A stretch of DNA of 64,000 nucleotides from Streptomyces tuirus (GTDB lineage: Bacteria; Actinomycetota; Actinomycetes; Streptomycetales; Streptomycetaceae). This document shows, one piece after another, positions 17,407 to 25,963 of the stretch. Made by a program: the position numbers and the translations under genes. The stretch spans positions 5,692,001-5,756,000 of the forward strand of contig NZ_AP023439.1 in NCBI RefSeq assembly GCF_014701095.1. Direction: 5' to 3'. Every line of letters starts with the position of its first letter. Position 1 is the first letter of the stretch. The notes beneath the pieces are model-generated. The model saw only the letters and a list, made by a program, of their open reading frames with translations, searched no databases and had not been told where the DNA came from.

Positions 17407-18657
17407 ATGCCTCGTACCAGCACGATCATCGGCAACAGCAACCTCGTCATCGACACGGCCATGGCCAGACCGGACGCGACGTCCATCGTCGAACGGAAGG
17501 GCCTCGGTCACCCGGACACCCTGGCCGACCACCTCGCCGAGCGGCTTTCCCGCGCCTACAGCCACCACACCGTCGAGCGCTTCGGTGCCGTGCTGCACCA
17601 CAACTTCGACAAGCTCGCCCTCCTCGGGGGTGCGAGCGAGGTCCGGTACGGCGCCGGCAGGATGACCTCCCCGGTCAGGGTGCTCGTCAACGGCCGTGCC
17701 GCGCCCATGTGCGGCGGGGAGCGAATTCCCGTCGAGGAGATCGTGGAGGCCGAGGTGCGGGCGTTCTTCGCCGAGCGGCTCCCCGAGGTCTCGGACCATC
17801 TCGACATCGTCTTCAACATCACCAGCAATTCGAGCCCGGGCGCCGTCCTCACGGGCGACGCGGTGCCTGACCGGACGCGTTGGTTCAACCCGCGTTCGAT
17901 CGAGGACCTGCGGGAGCGGCGGGTGCGGCTGTCCAACGACACCTCACTGGGGACGGGCTGGGCACCGGAGAACACCTTCGAGTCGTTCGTCCGCCAGCTG
18001 GTGAACCACTTCTCCGGGGACAGCGAGTTCACCCGTACGCACGCCTGGTGCGGGTCGGACGTCAAGCTCATGGGCTACTGGGACGGGGAGCAGGCTGACG
18101 TCGTGCTCTGCGTCCCGCAGAAGTCGCGGTTCGTCGCCAGCCGGGCCGAGTACGTGCGGAACGCGGAGAGCGTGCTCGCCGAGTGCCACAGGCTCGCGGG
18201 CCTCCGGCTCGCCGGTGCCGAGGCGCGGTTCCGACTCAATGCACGCGACGTACCGGAGAAGGACGAGCTGTACCTCACCTACACCGGCAGCTCGATCGAG
18301 TCCGGCGACGAAGGAGTCGTCGGCCGCGGTAACCGTGTCAACGGGCTCATCACGCCGCTGCGGCCGATGAACCTGGAGGGCGCCAACGGCAAGAACCCCG
18401 TGTACCACGTGGGCAAGCTCTACAACATCGCCGCGCGACGGCTCGCCGAGCGGCTGCACGAGGCGACCGGGGAGCACGCCGAGGTCCACCTGGTGAGCGC
18501 TACCGGGCAGCGCCTCGACCAGCCGTGGCGCATCCTCGTCCGCCTGTCCTCTCCGGACGCCGAGGTGGACAAGGTCCAGGCGCTGGTGGAGGAGGCGCTG
18601 GGAGCGTTTCCCGCCCTCACCGACGAACTGGTCTCCGACGGGATTGTGCTGAGCTGA
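17407..18657 (+). CDS. Archaeal-type S-adenosylmethionine synthetase
   Basis: A 416-residue protein with GGGAG before ATG 17407. It carries the archaeal MAT family signatures (PF01941) rather than those of bacterial Met[19 protein letters not shown] near residue 28, [17 protein letters not shown] near 300, then [20 protein letters not shown] and VYHVGKLYN. The length also fits archaeal MAT. It makes SAM from methionine and ATP, or possibly an analogue. A dedicated second SAM synthetase in a metabolic cluster suggests high SAM demand or an unusual methionine-like substrate; no methyltransferase for small molecules is seen in the cluster, which is odd. Its stop overlaps the next start (TGATG). 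Confidence 0.92.
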   Translation: MPRTSTIIGNSNLVIDTAMARPDATSIVERKGLGHPDTLADHLAERLSRAYSHHTVERFGAVLHHNFDKLALLGGASEVRYGAGRMTSPVRVLVNGRAAPMCGGERIPVEEIVEAEVRAFFAERLPEVSDHLDIVFNITSNSSPGAVLTGDAVPDRTRWFNPRSIEDLRERRVRLSNDTSLGTGWAPENTFESFVRQLVNHFSGDSEFTRTHAWCGSDVKLMGYWDGEQADVVLCVPQKSRFVASRAEYVRNAESVLAECHRLAGLRLAGAEARFRLNARDVPEKDELYLTYTGSSIESGDEGVVGRGNRVNGLITPLRPMNLEGANGKNPVYHVGKLYNIAARRLAERLHEATGEHAEVHLVSATGQRLDQPWRILVRLSSPDAEVDKVQALVEEALGAFPALTDELVSDGIVLS

Positions 18658-19583
18658 TGGTGAAGCGGACGCTTGGAGAGGTCTCCCGGGACTGCCGACG
18701 GCGCCTGATCACCCACTATGGCACCCAGGTCTCCGGGTGGCTCGACACCGTGCCGGCGCTGCTGGATCAGGCGGCGGAGCGCTGGAAGCTCACGCTCGGC
18801 GGGTACCACGACGCCGGACACGCCTCCGTGATCGCCACGGCCGACACCCTCGACGGGCGTCCGCTGCTCCTCAAGGCATGGGCCGACCCTGCCCGGTTCC
18901 ATAACGAAGTGACCGCGCTGAGCCTTTGGGCGGGCGGTCCCACGGCGGACGTTGTCGAGGTGGCGGACGACCTCGCCGTGGCGGCCCTGGAGATGATCAG
19001 TGGCCAGCCGGGCGGCGGCAAGCGGCCGCCACGGGAGCTGCAAACGGTGGCCGCCGCCCTCCAGGGCTTGCACACCTTCGGCCGTCTTCGTCGTCGACCG
19101 CGTGATCTCCCGCTTCTGGCCACATACCTGCACCAGGAGATACGCCCCCGGATCTGGCGCAGATTGGAGTCGGCCGATCTTGGCCCGCGGCACGACCTCG
19201 CCTACGCGGTCCTCCCCGAGCTCATGACCTTGGAGGAGGACGACGGCCACGCGACGGTCCTGCACACGGACCTCTACCGCGAAAACGTGCTGTTCGACTG
19301 GCTGGGGCACCCGAGGTTCATCGATCCTCTTCCGATGGTCGGTGACGCCGCCTTCGACTGGGCCTTCTGGACCGTGTACTACGACCTCGGGCACGGCACG
19401 GACACTCGCCTGGCCACAGCCGCCCGGATCGCCCGCATCCCCGTCCCCGTGCTCACACCGTGGTGCCGAGCCCTGGCAGTGGACGGTCTCCTCTACTACC
19501 TCGAAACCGCTGATCCACGCGCACCACGGATGGCCGACGTCCTCGCGTGGCTGTCGGCACCAACCCCAGGGACCCGACCATGA
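18657..19583 (+). CDS. APH(6)/hydroxyurea-kinase-like phosphotransferase
   Basis: A 308-residue protein; ATG 18657 overlaps the SAM synthetase stop by one base. The catalytic loop is VLHTDLYRENVLFD and the following metal site is FIDPLPMVGDAAFDWAFW, the I-D-P-x-x-x-x-G-D form of streptomycin 6-kinase and hydroxyurea-phosphotransferase relatives (PF04655). An N-lobe Lys sits in GRPLLLKAWADP. It may act in the pathway or give self-resistance by phosphorylating the product, as StrA/AphD-type enzymes do in streptomycin clusters. It is coupled by an ATGA overlap to the histidine phosphatase gene. Confidence 0.82.
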   Translation: MVKRTLGEVSRDCRRRLITHYGTQVSGWLDTVPALLDQAAERWKLTLGGYHDAGHASVIATADTLDGRPLLLKAWADPARFHNEVTALSLWAGGPTADVVEVADDLAVAALEMISGQPGGGKRPPRELQTVAAALQGLHTFGRLRRRPRDLPLLATYLHQEIRPRIWRRLESADLGPRHDLAYAVLPELMTLEEDDGHATVLHTDLYRENVLFDWLGHPRFIDPLPMVGDAAFDWAFWTVYYDLGHGTDTRLATAARIARIPVPVLTPWCRALAVDGLLYYLETADPRAPRMADVLAWLSAPTPGTRP

Positions 19584-20296
19584 CGACTCACGTCCTCCGC
19601 CACGGGCCGACCGATTACAGCCGGCGCTATCTCGTCAACGGCGACCCGGCCAAACCCATCCACCTCAACGACGACGGTCGGCGGGCGCTGACCAGAGGCT
19701 GGAGGAGCTTGCCCCTCCACCAGGTGAGAACGTGGATGGCCAGCGAATTCCCCCGCGCCCAGCAGACCGCGAACCTGTTGATGGGGGTTCCCCGACCGGA
19801 ACTGATCACCGACGCGCGGCTGAAAGAACTCGACTACGGGGACTTCGAAGGGGGTCCGTTCCTCGAATACGCCTCGTGGCTCGACGGACACGGCGCCGAC
19901 GACCGACCGCCCGGCAGCGCCGAGTCGCAGAGCGAGGGAATCCGCAGGATGCTCACGGGGGTCCTCGCGGCTCTGGACCACTCTGGCCCTCGCGTTCTCG
20001 TGGCCCACGGCCTGCTGGTCTCCGTACTCCTGTGGCACCGCGGACGGACTCCGGACCAGGCCATGCCCCTGTTCTTCCCCGAGGCACCGTACGTCGAGCC
20101 CATCGCCATCCCTGACGAGGAGTTGCCGGAAATCATTGGAACACTGATGAACGATCTTGAAGTGGGCGCAAAGCGCTGTGCCGCCGACACCGGTGACGTG
20201 AGGATATTCCGGAACGGGAACGGTTCGCCGGTTGCTACCGTCGATTCCGCATCCCCATCCCACTCGCAGGATCAGAAGGATCTTCCTCATGCATGA
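19580..20296 (+). CDS. Histidine phosphatase (phosphoglycerate-mutase-like)
   Basis: A 238-residue protein beginning MTTHVLRHGPTDYSRRYLVN. The catalytic RHG motif with H7 is at the N terminus, the second Arg is in ASEFPRAQQTANLL, the acid is in KELDYGDFEG, and the second catalytic His is in RVLVAHGLLVSVLL. The branch 1 histidine phosphatase fold is therefore complete through about residue 190; the last 40 residues are Ser/Asp-rich and probably flexible. It likely removes phosphate from an intermediate made by one of the neighbouring kinases. The start overlaps the previous stop, and the end overlaps the SerRS start by eight bases. Confidence 0.86.
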   Translation: MTTHVLRHGPTDYSRRYLVNGDPAKPIHLNDDGRRALTRGWRSLPLHQVRTWMASEFPRAQQTANLLMGVPRPELITDARLKELDYGDFEGGPFLEYASWLDGHGADDRPPGSAESQSEGIRRMLTGVLAALDHSGPRVLVAHGLLVSVLLWHRGRTPDQAMPLFFPEAPYVEPIAIPDEELPEIIGTLMNDLEVGAKRCAADTGDVRIFRNGNGSPVATVDSASPSHSQDQKDLPHA

Positions 20297-21581
20297 TGCC
20301 CGCGCCCTGATCGACATGGGTGCCGAAGCGGTTCGTCGGCTCGCTCGTCGCGGTTACACCCTGGACCTGTCCGAGCTGGAGTCCCTCTACTCTCGGCGCA
20401 ACCAGAACATCCGCTCGGCCGACGAGATGCGGGCAGAGTCCAAGCGAGTGGCAAGCGAGGTCCAGCAGACGGCCAAGCAGGGCGGTGACATCAGCAAGCT
20501 CAAGGAGCGCGCCCGCGAGCTGAAGGAGCAGATCCGCGAGATCGAGGCCGGCCAGGAGCAGATCGAGGCCCAGCTTCGCGACCTGCTCCTCAGCATCCCG
20601 AACCTGCCGGACGACTCGGCCCCCGACGGGGACTCGGAGGAGTTCGCCGTCGAGATCCGGCGCGTCGGCACGCCCCCCGCGTTCCCGTTCGAACCGAAGG
20701 ACCACGTCGACATCGGCGAGGCCACCGGCATCCTCGACTTCGGCAGGGCCACGAAGCTGTCCGGCCCGCGCTTCGCGGTCTCCCGCGGTGCCGGCGCAGC
20801 CCTGGAACGCGCCCTGGCCACGCTCTTCCTCGACCTCCACACCCGTCGGCACGGCTACGTCGAGTACTCGGTCCCCTACCTGGTCACCCGCAAGACCATG
20901 ACCGGTACCGGCCAGCTCCCGAAGTTCGAGGAGGACCTGTTCAAGACCGGCGTCGCCGACCGCGACCTGTTCCTCATCCCGACGGCCGAGGTCCCGCTGA
21001 CCAACCTCTACGCCGACGAGATCATCCCTCCGGCGGAGCTGCCGCTCGCGCTCACCGCGCACACCCCGTGCTTCCGGTCCGAGGCAGGCTCGTACGGCCG
21101 CGACACCCGCGGCCTGATCCGCCAACACCAGTTCGCCAAGGTCGAGATCGTCCGCATCGTCGACCCGGCCGACGCCGACGCCGAACTGGAGATGATGATT
21201 GGCCACGCCGAGGCGTGCCTGAAGGAACTCGGCCTCGCCTACCGCGTCATCAAGCTGGCCGCCGGCGACACGGGCTTCTCCGCCCAGCTCACCTACGACA
21301 TCGAAGTCTGGATCCCGAGCCAGAACACGTACCGCGAGATCTCCTCGGTCTCCAACTTCGGCACCTTCCAGGCCCGTCGGGCGAACATCCGGACCCGCGG
21401 CGAGGACGGCAAGCCCAAGCTCGCCGCCACCCTCAACGGCTCCGGCCTGCCCATCGGCCGCACCCTGGCCGCTCTCCTTGAACAGTGCCAGCAGCAGGAC
21501 GGCTCCATCCTCCTGCCCGAATCCCTCGTCCCGTACCTCGGCTTCCGCCGGATCTCGGCGGACGGAACACCGGAGGCATAG
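20289..21581 (+). CDS. serS2: Seryl-tRNA synthetase, second copy carried by the element
   Basis: A 430-residue, apparently complete class II SerRS. ATG 20289 is chosen for the AAGGA 8 bp upstream. Residues 1-100 form the long tRNA-binding coiled coil. Motif 2 is FRSEAGSYGRDTRGLIRQHQ, and motif 3 is NGSGLPIGRTLAALLEQCQQ followed by the DGSILLPESLVPYLG tail; the serine-binding TAEVPLTN and the SSVSNFGTFQARR stretch are present. Usual SerRS read SSCSN(C)xDFQARR, so the Cys-less version is a small divergence. The symbol is mine, since the housekeeping serS lies elsewhere. In valanimycin biosynthesis a SerRS paralogue (VlmL) supplies Ser-tRNA to a transferase, and in the albomycin cluster a SerRS gives resistance; either role fits here. 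Confidence 0.93.
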   Translation: MHDARALIDMGAEAVRRLARRGYTLDLSELESLYSRRNQNIRSADEMRAESKRVASEVQQTAKQGGDISKLKERARELKEQIREIEAGQEQIEAQLRDLLLSIPNLPDDSAPDGDSEEFAVEIRRVGTPPAFPFEPKDHVDIGEATGILDFGRATKLSGPRFAVSRGAGAALERALATLFLDLHTRRHGYVEYSVPYLVTRKTMTGTGQLPKFEEDLFKTGVADRDLFLIPTAEVPLTNLYADEIIPPAELPLALTAHTPCFRSEAGSYGRDTRGLIRQHQFAKVEIVRIVDPADADAELEMMIGHAEACLKELGLAYRVIKLAAGDTGFSAQLTYDIEVWIPSQNTYREISSVSNFGTFQARRANIRTRGEDGKPKLAATLNGSGLPIGRTLAALLEQCQQQDGSILLPESLVPYLGFRRISADGTPEA

Positions 21582-22603
21582 TGCTCGTCGGCGTCTGCGA
21601 CTTCCCTGGTAGCTACGCCTTTCCACCCGCCGGCTACGGCGGAATCGAACGATGGCTGTGGGCGGTCGCCACAGGCGCCCGAGCCGCAGGCGCCGACGTA
21701 CACCTCCTCGGGCCGGGCTGGCTCACGGACCTGGAACACGACTGGGTCCGCAAGCCGGTCCGCCTGGAGGACATCACGTCCGGAACGCTCGCCGAGCGCG
21801 AACTACGGGACACGGGATACGACCTCCTGGTCGTGGGCCATGAGTACCCATCGCTTCCGGCCTGGACCCGCACATGGAGCGAGCTGGACTGCGACGTCGC
21901 CACGTTCCAGCACTCGCCGGTCTTCCAACACGCAGCTACTGCCTTCGACGGCCAGCGATCGCGGCTCTACTGCTACTCGCCCGAGATGATCGAGCGCTAC
22001 GGCAACCACCGGCCGATCCCCGAGCTCGCCGTTCACCTCGGCCTTCAGGAGGAGGAGTCTCCAGCCACCGCTGGTACCGACCTCGTCTGGCTCGGCCGGG
22101 TTGACGAGGACAAGGCTCCCCACATCGCGGTGCGAGCGGCACAGATCATTGGCCGCCGGATCCGAATCGTCGGTCCGATCTTCGACAAGGAGTACGTGCG
22201 CCGCCACGAGGACCTTCTCGGCGCCGAGCATGTGGAATGGATCGGGGAACTCGGTGGCACAGCCAAGGCGGCCACGATCGCCGAGGCGTCCGTGTTCGTC
22301 TATACGTACGCCCGCGCGTACGTGGAGGCCGGTGCCGCCGTCTTCGGTGAATCCCTCCGCGCCGGCACTCCCATGGCCGCTCTCACCTGGCGGGAGGGGA
22401 CATGCGCCCAAGCGGCCCTGTGCAATGAGACCGGCGCGGTCACCATCGTCGACCCGCGGGAGGACGATGAGACGGCGGCACGGAGGCTCGCCGACTCGAT
22501 TCAGCAGGCGGAAGATCTCGACCATCGCCGGGTCCAGGCCGTCGGGATGCAGCGCTTCGACCCGGTCCGCCACTTCCAGACGATGGCGACCCGCCCATGC
22601 TGA
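21581..22603 (+). CDS. GT4-type glycosyltransferase
   Basis: A 340-residue protein; GTG 21581 overlaps the SerRS stop (TAGTG). The N terminus has the glycine-rich acceptor-side motif FPPAGYGGIERWLWAVATGA typical of GT4 enzymes. The donor domain starts with TDLVWLGRVDEDKAPHIAV (the G-R-x-x-x-x-K pattern) and contains an E-x7-E-like segment around VFGESLRAGTPMAALTWREG. It probably transfers a sugar from a nucleotide-sugar donor to a small molecule or an aminoacyl/nucleoside intermediate. It is co-translated with SerRS and with the AlaRS-like gene, so its acceptor is probably made by them. Confidence 0.82.
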   Translation: MLVGVCDFPGSYAFPPAGYGGIERWLWAVATGARAAGADVHLLGPGWLTDLEHDWVRKPVRLEDITSGTLAERELRDTGYDLLVVGHEYPSLPAWTRTWSELDCDVATFQHSPVFQHAATAFDGQRSRLYCYSPEMIERYGNHRPIPELAVHLGLQEEESPATAGTDLVWLGRVDEDKAPHIAVRAAQIIGRRIRIVGPIFDKEYVRRHEDLLGAEHVEWIGELGGTAKAATIAEASVFVYTYARAYVEAGAAVFGESLRAGTPMAALTWREGTCAQAALCNETGAVTIVDPREDDETAARRLADSIQQAEDLDHRRVQAVGMQRFDPVRHFQTMATRPC

Positions 22604-23592
22604 CCCGCGCGCCCCGCGCGGTCGGGGACGACTTGGCCCGGCAGATACCAGGGGTGCTACGTACCGCGTTAGGCCCGCACTGGGAGTTCACGGTCGACGG
22701 CCGGAACATCGAGGTTCGCCACCCGAACCGCGGTACCCCCTACAAGCCACCGCGTAGACGGCCCTCATGGAGGGAATTGCTCGACTCCCTGGAGACTGGC
22801 TTCGCGCAGGACGGAGCCGCACGTGACAACTGCCTTCCCCTCCTCTGGGGCCGGGAGACCGAACTGACCATCTCCGCGGTCCAGGCACTCGACCCATTCC
22901 TCAAGGGCGGCCAACCCCGCACGTACCGAAGCGGATTCCTTCCCCAGCCGGTCGTGCGCTTTACGGGCCAGCGCGACGCGACCGGCCACTTGAAGGACGG
23001 CTTCTTGACCTCCTTCGTCAACATCTCCCGGGTCCAACGCATAGGCAGCCTGGAGGAGTACGGCGCCATCCTCGACGGCTGGCTGACAGTCCTCTCCCGA
23101 CTCGGCTTCCATGCCCGGCACCTGAGCATCAAGGGCAAGCTGACCCCATGGCGCCGGCGACAGGTCGAGGGCATCACACTGCGCTTCCGCCACCTGGACC
23201 GCACTCTTGGCGACATCGTCCTTCTGTGGAACACCGAACACCCGGACCGCATGGCCGCAGACCTCGGCAGCGGACTGGAACGTCTGGCATGGGCTCGCGC
23301 CCAGGAGCCCTGGCACCAACTGATCTACGGCAGCTTCGCCATGGCTGCGCCGCCGACCACCCTGGATGCCATCCGTACGGCCACGCTCCTACTCGGGCAT
23401 GGGATCACCCCAGATGCCCGAGGAGCAGGGGGCATCACCCGGCGGGTCATAGGCGGGATCGACCCAGACGCCGCACGCCTTGGCGTCGGAGCCTTGGTCC
23501 GGAAGATGTACGGCTACTGGTCGCTCTTCAGTATCCTGCACGCACCGTGGCCAGAGATCGCTCGCGCTATCGAGGAAGAAATAGGCCCGTAA
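22597..23592 (+). CDS. Stand-alone class II aaRS-like protein (alanyl-tRNA synthetase-like core)
   Basis: A 331-residue protein whose ATG lies inside the end of the glycosyltransferase gene (7-bp overlap). Several segments recall the AlaRS catalytic core: the middle strand region (GFLTSFVNISRVQRIGSLEE) and especially DLGSGLERLAWARAQEPW near residues 222-240, which parallels motif 3 D-T-G-x-G-L-E-R-L of AlaRS. The tRNA-binding, editing and C-Ala domains of AlaRS (over 850 residues) are absent. I infer an amino-acid-activating or transferring enzyme that forms an aminoacyl adenylate or uses aminoacyl-tRNA. The assignment rests on motif likeness only, and motif 2 is not clear to me. Confidence 0.55.
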   Translation: MLTRAPRAVGDDLARQIPGVLRTALGPHWEFTVDGRNIEVRHPNRGTPYKPPRRRPSWRELLDSLETGFAQDGAARDNCLPLLWGRETELTISAVQALDPFLKGGQPRTYRSGFLPQPVVRFTGQRDATGHLKDGFLTSFVNISRVQRIGSLEEYGAILDGWLTVLSRLGFHARHLSIKGKLTPWRRRQVEGITLRFRHLDRTLGDIVLLWNTEHPDRMAADLGSGLERLAWARAQEPWHQLIYGSFAMAAPPTTLDAIRTATLLLGHGITPDARGAGGITRRVIGGIDPDAARLGVGALVRKMYGYWSLFSILHAPWPEIARAIEEEIGP

Positions 23593-23809
23593 GGCCCGGA
23601 GTGGCGGATACGGGGGGAGGTACGCGGGCGTCGCGGCATCCGTTCGCGGCAGCCAGCTGCGATCCAAATCCATCCCCGCCCGGTTCTACCAGTTGGCTAC
23701 GGGTCTGCAGACCGCCGCGGAGTCCGCCATCCGACAGGCACGGCGCCGCAACGAGCCCAGCCCGCCCGAGCCGCGAACGGTATCCCAGGGCTGGGGCGCG
23801 CCTATGCCC
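23593..23809. other. Convergent gap with a possible gene fragment
   Basis: Between the AlaRS-like gene and the UvrD-like gene, a plus-strand frame around 23650-23790 reads SKSIPARFYQLATGLQTAAE then SAIRQARRRN. This looks like genuine protein sequence, but it has no start and runs into the opposite gene. It may be the remnant of a lost gene. Confidence 0.3.
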
Positions 23810-25963
23810 TCACTCAGTATTGGAGGACACCAGGAACTGGCTGGCCTTCCCCGACCAAGTGATCGACAGCTGCTCGCGTGCACGTGTCGCGGAGACAAAG
23901 AGGAGTGACTGCTCGCGACGAAGGTCGGCCGCGTACTGCAACCGATCCTCGGTCTCCGGCGTGAGGGCGGTAGGCAGCGGCATGTACTGAGCTCCTGCCC
24001 CCACGATGGCGACGGCCCGGTATTCGAGCCCCTTGATGCGGTGCATCGTCATGACCTGCACACCCTCGTCGGGGTCAGGGACGCGGGAATCCTCGACCTT
24101 CACGGCCCTGAGTTTGGCGTCTCGCAGGGCTTGGACGGCCGCATCGGCCACCGCGTGGGTCCTGGCCACGACCGCGATCTCATGCGGCTTGATCCCTTCC
24201 CGCTGCCACCCGTCGACGCGCTTCGCCAAGGCCGCCATCTCGTCGGCGGGGGTGCGGTAGTCCTGAGTCTCGGGAGTGGCCCCAGAGAGGACGGAGCGGT
24301 ATCCGCGCAGATGCTCCCGGTTTCCGTCGAGGTCGTCAAACTCGGCCTTCCCGAGCAGGTCCAGAGAGGCTACGAGGATCTGCCGGGTGGTCCGGTAGTT
24401 GAGGGTCAGCCGCTTGGAGCGACCGCGGATGTTGATGCCGTGAGCGCTGAGGGAGGTTCGGTTGTCGTAGATCCTCTGGTGGGCGTCACCGACGATGAAT
24501 AGGTCGTCGTCTCCTTCGGGAACCAGGGCGCGCAGCAGTTTCCAGTGGGCCGCGTGCAGGTCCTGCGCCTCGTCCACGACGATGTGCCGGTACGGCCGTT
24601 CCTCGTCGGACCAGCCGGAGGCGATCCGAGCTGCTTGGGCGGCGAGCTGGATGACGCCCGCGGCCTTCTCCCGATCGAGACGGCGCTCAAACTCCTCAAT
24701 GAGAGACCAGACTTGGGCGCGCTCAGGGCGATTGAGTCGTCGGCCACGCCCGGCGCGCTTGGCGACGAAGTACTCGTCGCGGCTGCGGATGTCCTGGGCG
24801 AGGACAATCTGCTTCCATTCAGCATCGAGGAAACGGCCGTCGAAATGTTCTCCAGGCTGCTCCTGAGCGAGTTCGATCCAGCGGTTGAGGATCTCGCCGT
24901 CCTTGAGCCTGCTCGGCGCCTCGGATCCGAAGGTCTCCTTCACCGTGCCGTAGGCGACCTTGTCGATATTGCGGACGTCGACCTTGGCCAGCAGCTGGGC
25001 CCCGCCGAGGTCCTTGAGTTGGGACTTGAGCAGGTTGGCGAGGTTGGTGGTGAAGGTGGTCAGCAAGATGGCTTGGCCGGGCGGCAGGCGGTCGGCAAGA
25101 GCTTTGACACGATGCAGGGCCACCACGGTCTTGCCGGTGCCGGGGCCTCCGGTGACGCGTGCGGGGCCTCTGTACGGGGTCTTCCGTTCGGCTAGAGCCC
25201 GCTGAGCGGGGTGGAGGAAGATCCGCCAGGCGGACAGCGGTTCGGTCAGGATGCGTCCGAACTCGGCGATGTCGCCTGTAACCACGAAGGCTTCCTTGGT
25301 GGCCGGGCGCTCGATGGCAGCCTCGTAGTCTTCCGTGTCGATCTCGTCCTCGGTGGCCGCGACGGAGCTGACCTGCTCCCAGACCTCCTCGACGGACATA
25401 CCGTCGGCAAGGCACAGGATGACGTCGCGGGCCAGTTTCGGAAGCGTCTCGACGATTCCCAGGACCGCGTCCTCGCTGTGGATCTCACGGAGCGCCGGGA
25501 CGATGCAGGGGTGGACACCGAGGCGTTCGAAGTCGGCGTCCGAAACGCTGGCGAAGAGCGATGGCGCTTTCGTGTCCGTCGTGCCGCCAGCGCTCTTCGA
25601 CTGCCCGCTCAGGGTGCCGTACAGGCTGCCCAGGTTGATCAGCTCAATGCCGCCGGTGACCTTGTTGATGTCGAAGAGGATGTTCGCGGCGAAGTCGTAC
25701 GCGTCGTCGTGCGGCAGGACTGCAACCAGGTAGTAGATACGGTCGGCGTAGTGCATGAGCACGGCACGGTAATTGTCGGTGACGCGTGCAGTGCGGACTC
25801 TCTTGTCCTTGGCGCCCTTCGGGGGCTTGAGGTTGAGGCCGTTGGAGTCCGGGTCGCGCTGCATCTTCATGATGAACTGCAGCACGAGCGGTTGGACGGA
25901 GCCGTCGAGCGCGTCATAGGACTTTCCGAAGACGTCCGCCATGATCACCTTGGCGCCGGACAT
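23810..25963 (-). CDS. UvrD/Rep-like superfamily 1 helicase with RelE-like N-terminal domain
   Basis: A 717-residue protein; GGAGGGG precedes ATG 25963, and the start overlaps the upstream stop by one base. Residues 1-105 resemble a RelE/ParE-type fold (RVTDNYRAVLMHYADRIYYL then VAVLPHDDAYDFA). The SF1 helicase follows: Walker A GGPGTGKTVVALHR near 275, Walker B VVDEAQDLHAAHWK, motif III VGDAHQRIYDNR, motif IV LTLNYRTTRQIL, motif V VMTMHRIKGLEYRAVAIVG and motif VI LLFVSATRAREQLSITW. All ATPase motifs are intact. It is last in the five-gene defence-type operon. The RelE-like domain could be an RNA-cleaving effector or only a nucleic-acid-binding module; I cannot assign catalytic residues. Confidence 0.85.
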   Translation of the reverse strand: MSGAKVIMADVFGKSYDALDGSVQPLVLQFIMKMQRDPDSNGLNLKPPKGAKDKRVRTARVTDNYRAVLMHYADRIYYLVAVLPHDDAYDFAANILFDINKVTGGIELINLGSLYGTLSGQSKSAGGTTDTKAPSLFASVSDADFERLGVHPCIVPALREIHSEDAVLGIVETLPKLARDVILCLADGMSVEEVWEQVSSVAATEDEIDTEDYEAAIERPATKEAFVVTGDIAEFGRILTEPLSAWRIFLHPAQRALAERKTPYRGPARVTGGPGTGKTVVALHRVKALADRLPPGQAILLTTFTTNLANLLKSQLKDLGGAQLLAKVDVRNIDKVAYGTVKETFGSEAPSRLKDGEILNRWIELAQEQPGEHFDGRFLDAEWKQIVLAQDIRSRDEYFVAKRAGRGRRLNRPERAQVWSLIEEFERRLDREKAAGVIQLAAQAARIASGWSDEERPYRHIVVDEAQDLHAAHWKLLRALVPEGDDDLFIVGDAHQRIYDNRTSLSAHGINIRGRSKRLTLNYRTTRQILVASLDLLGKAEFDDLDGNREHLRGYRSVLSGATPETQDYRTPADEMAALAKRVDGWQREGIKPHEIAVVARTHAVADAAVQALRDAKLRAVKVEDSRVPDPDEGVQVMTMHRIKGLEYRAVAIVGAGAQYMPLPTALTPETEDRLQYAADLRREQSLLFVSATRAREQLSITWSGKASQFLVSSNTE

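Noticed and set aside
12834-23592. Conventional PKS, NRPS, RiPP or terpene cluster
   Set aside because: None of the genes is a ketosynthase, adenylation/condensation megasynthase, precursor peptide or terpene cyclase.
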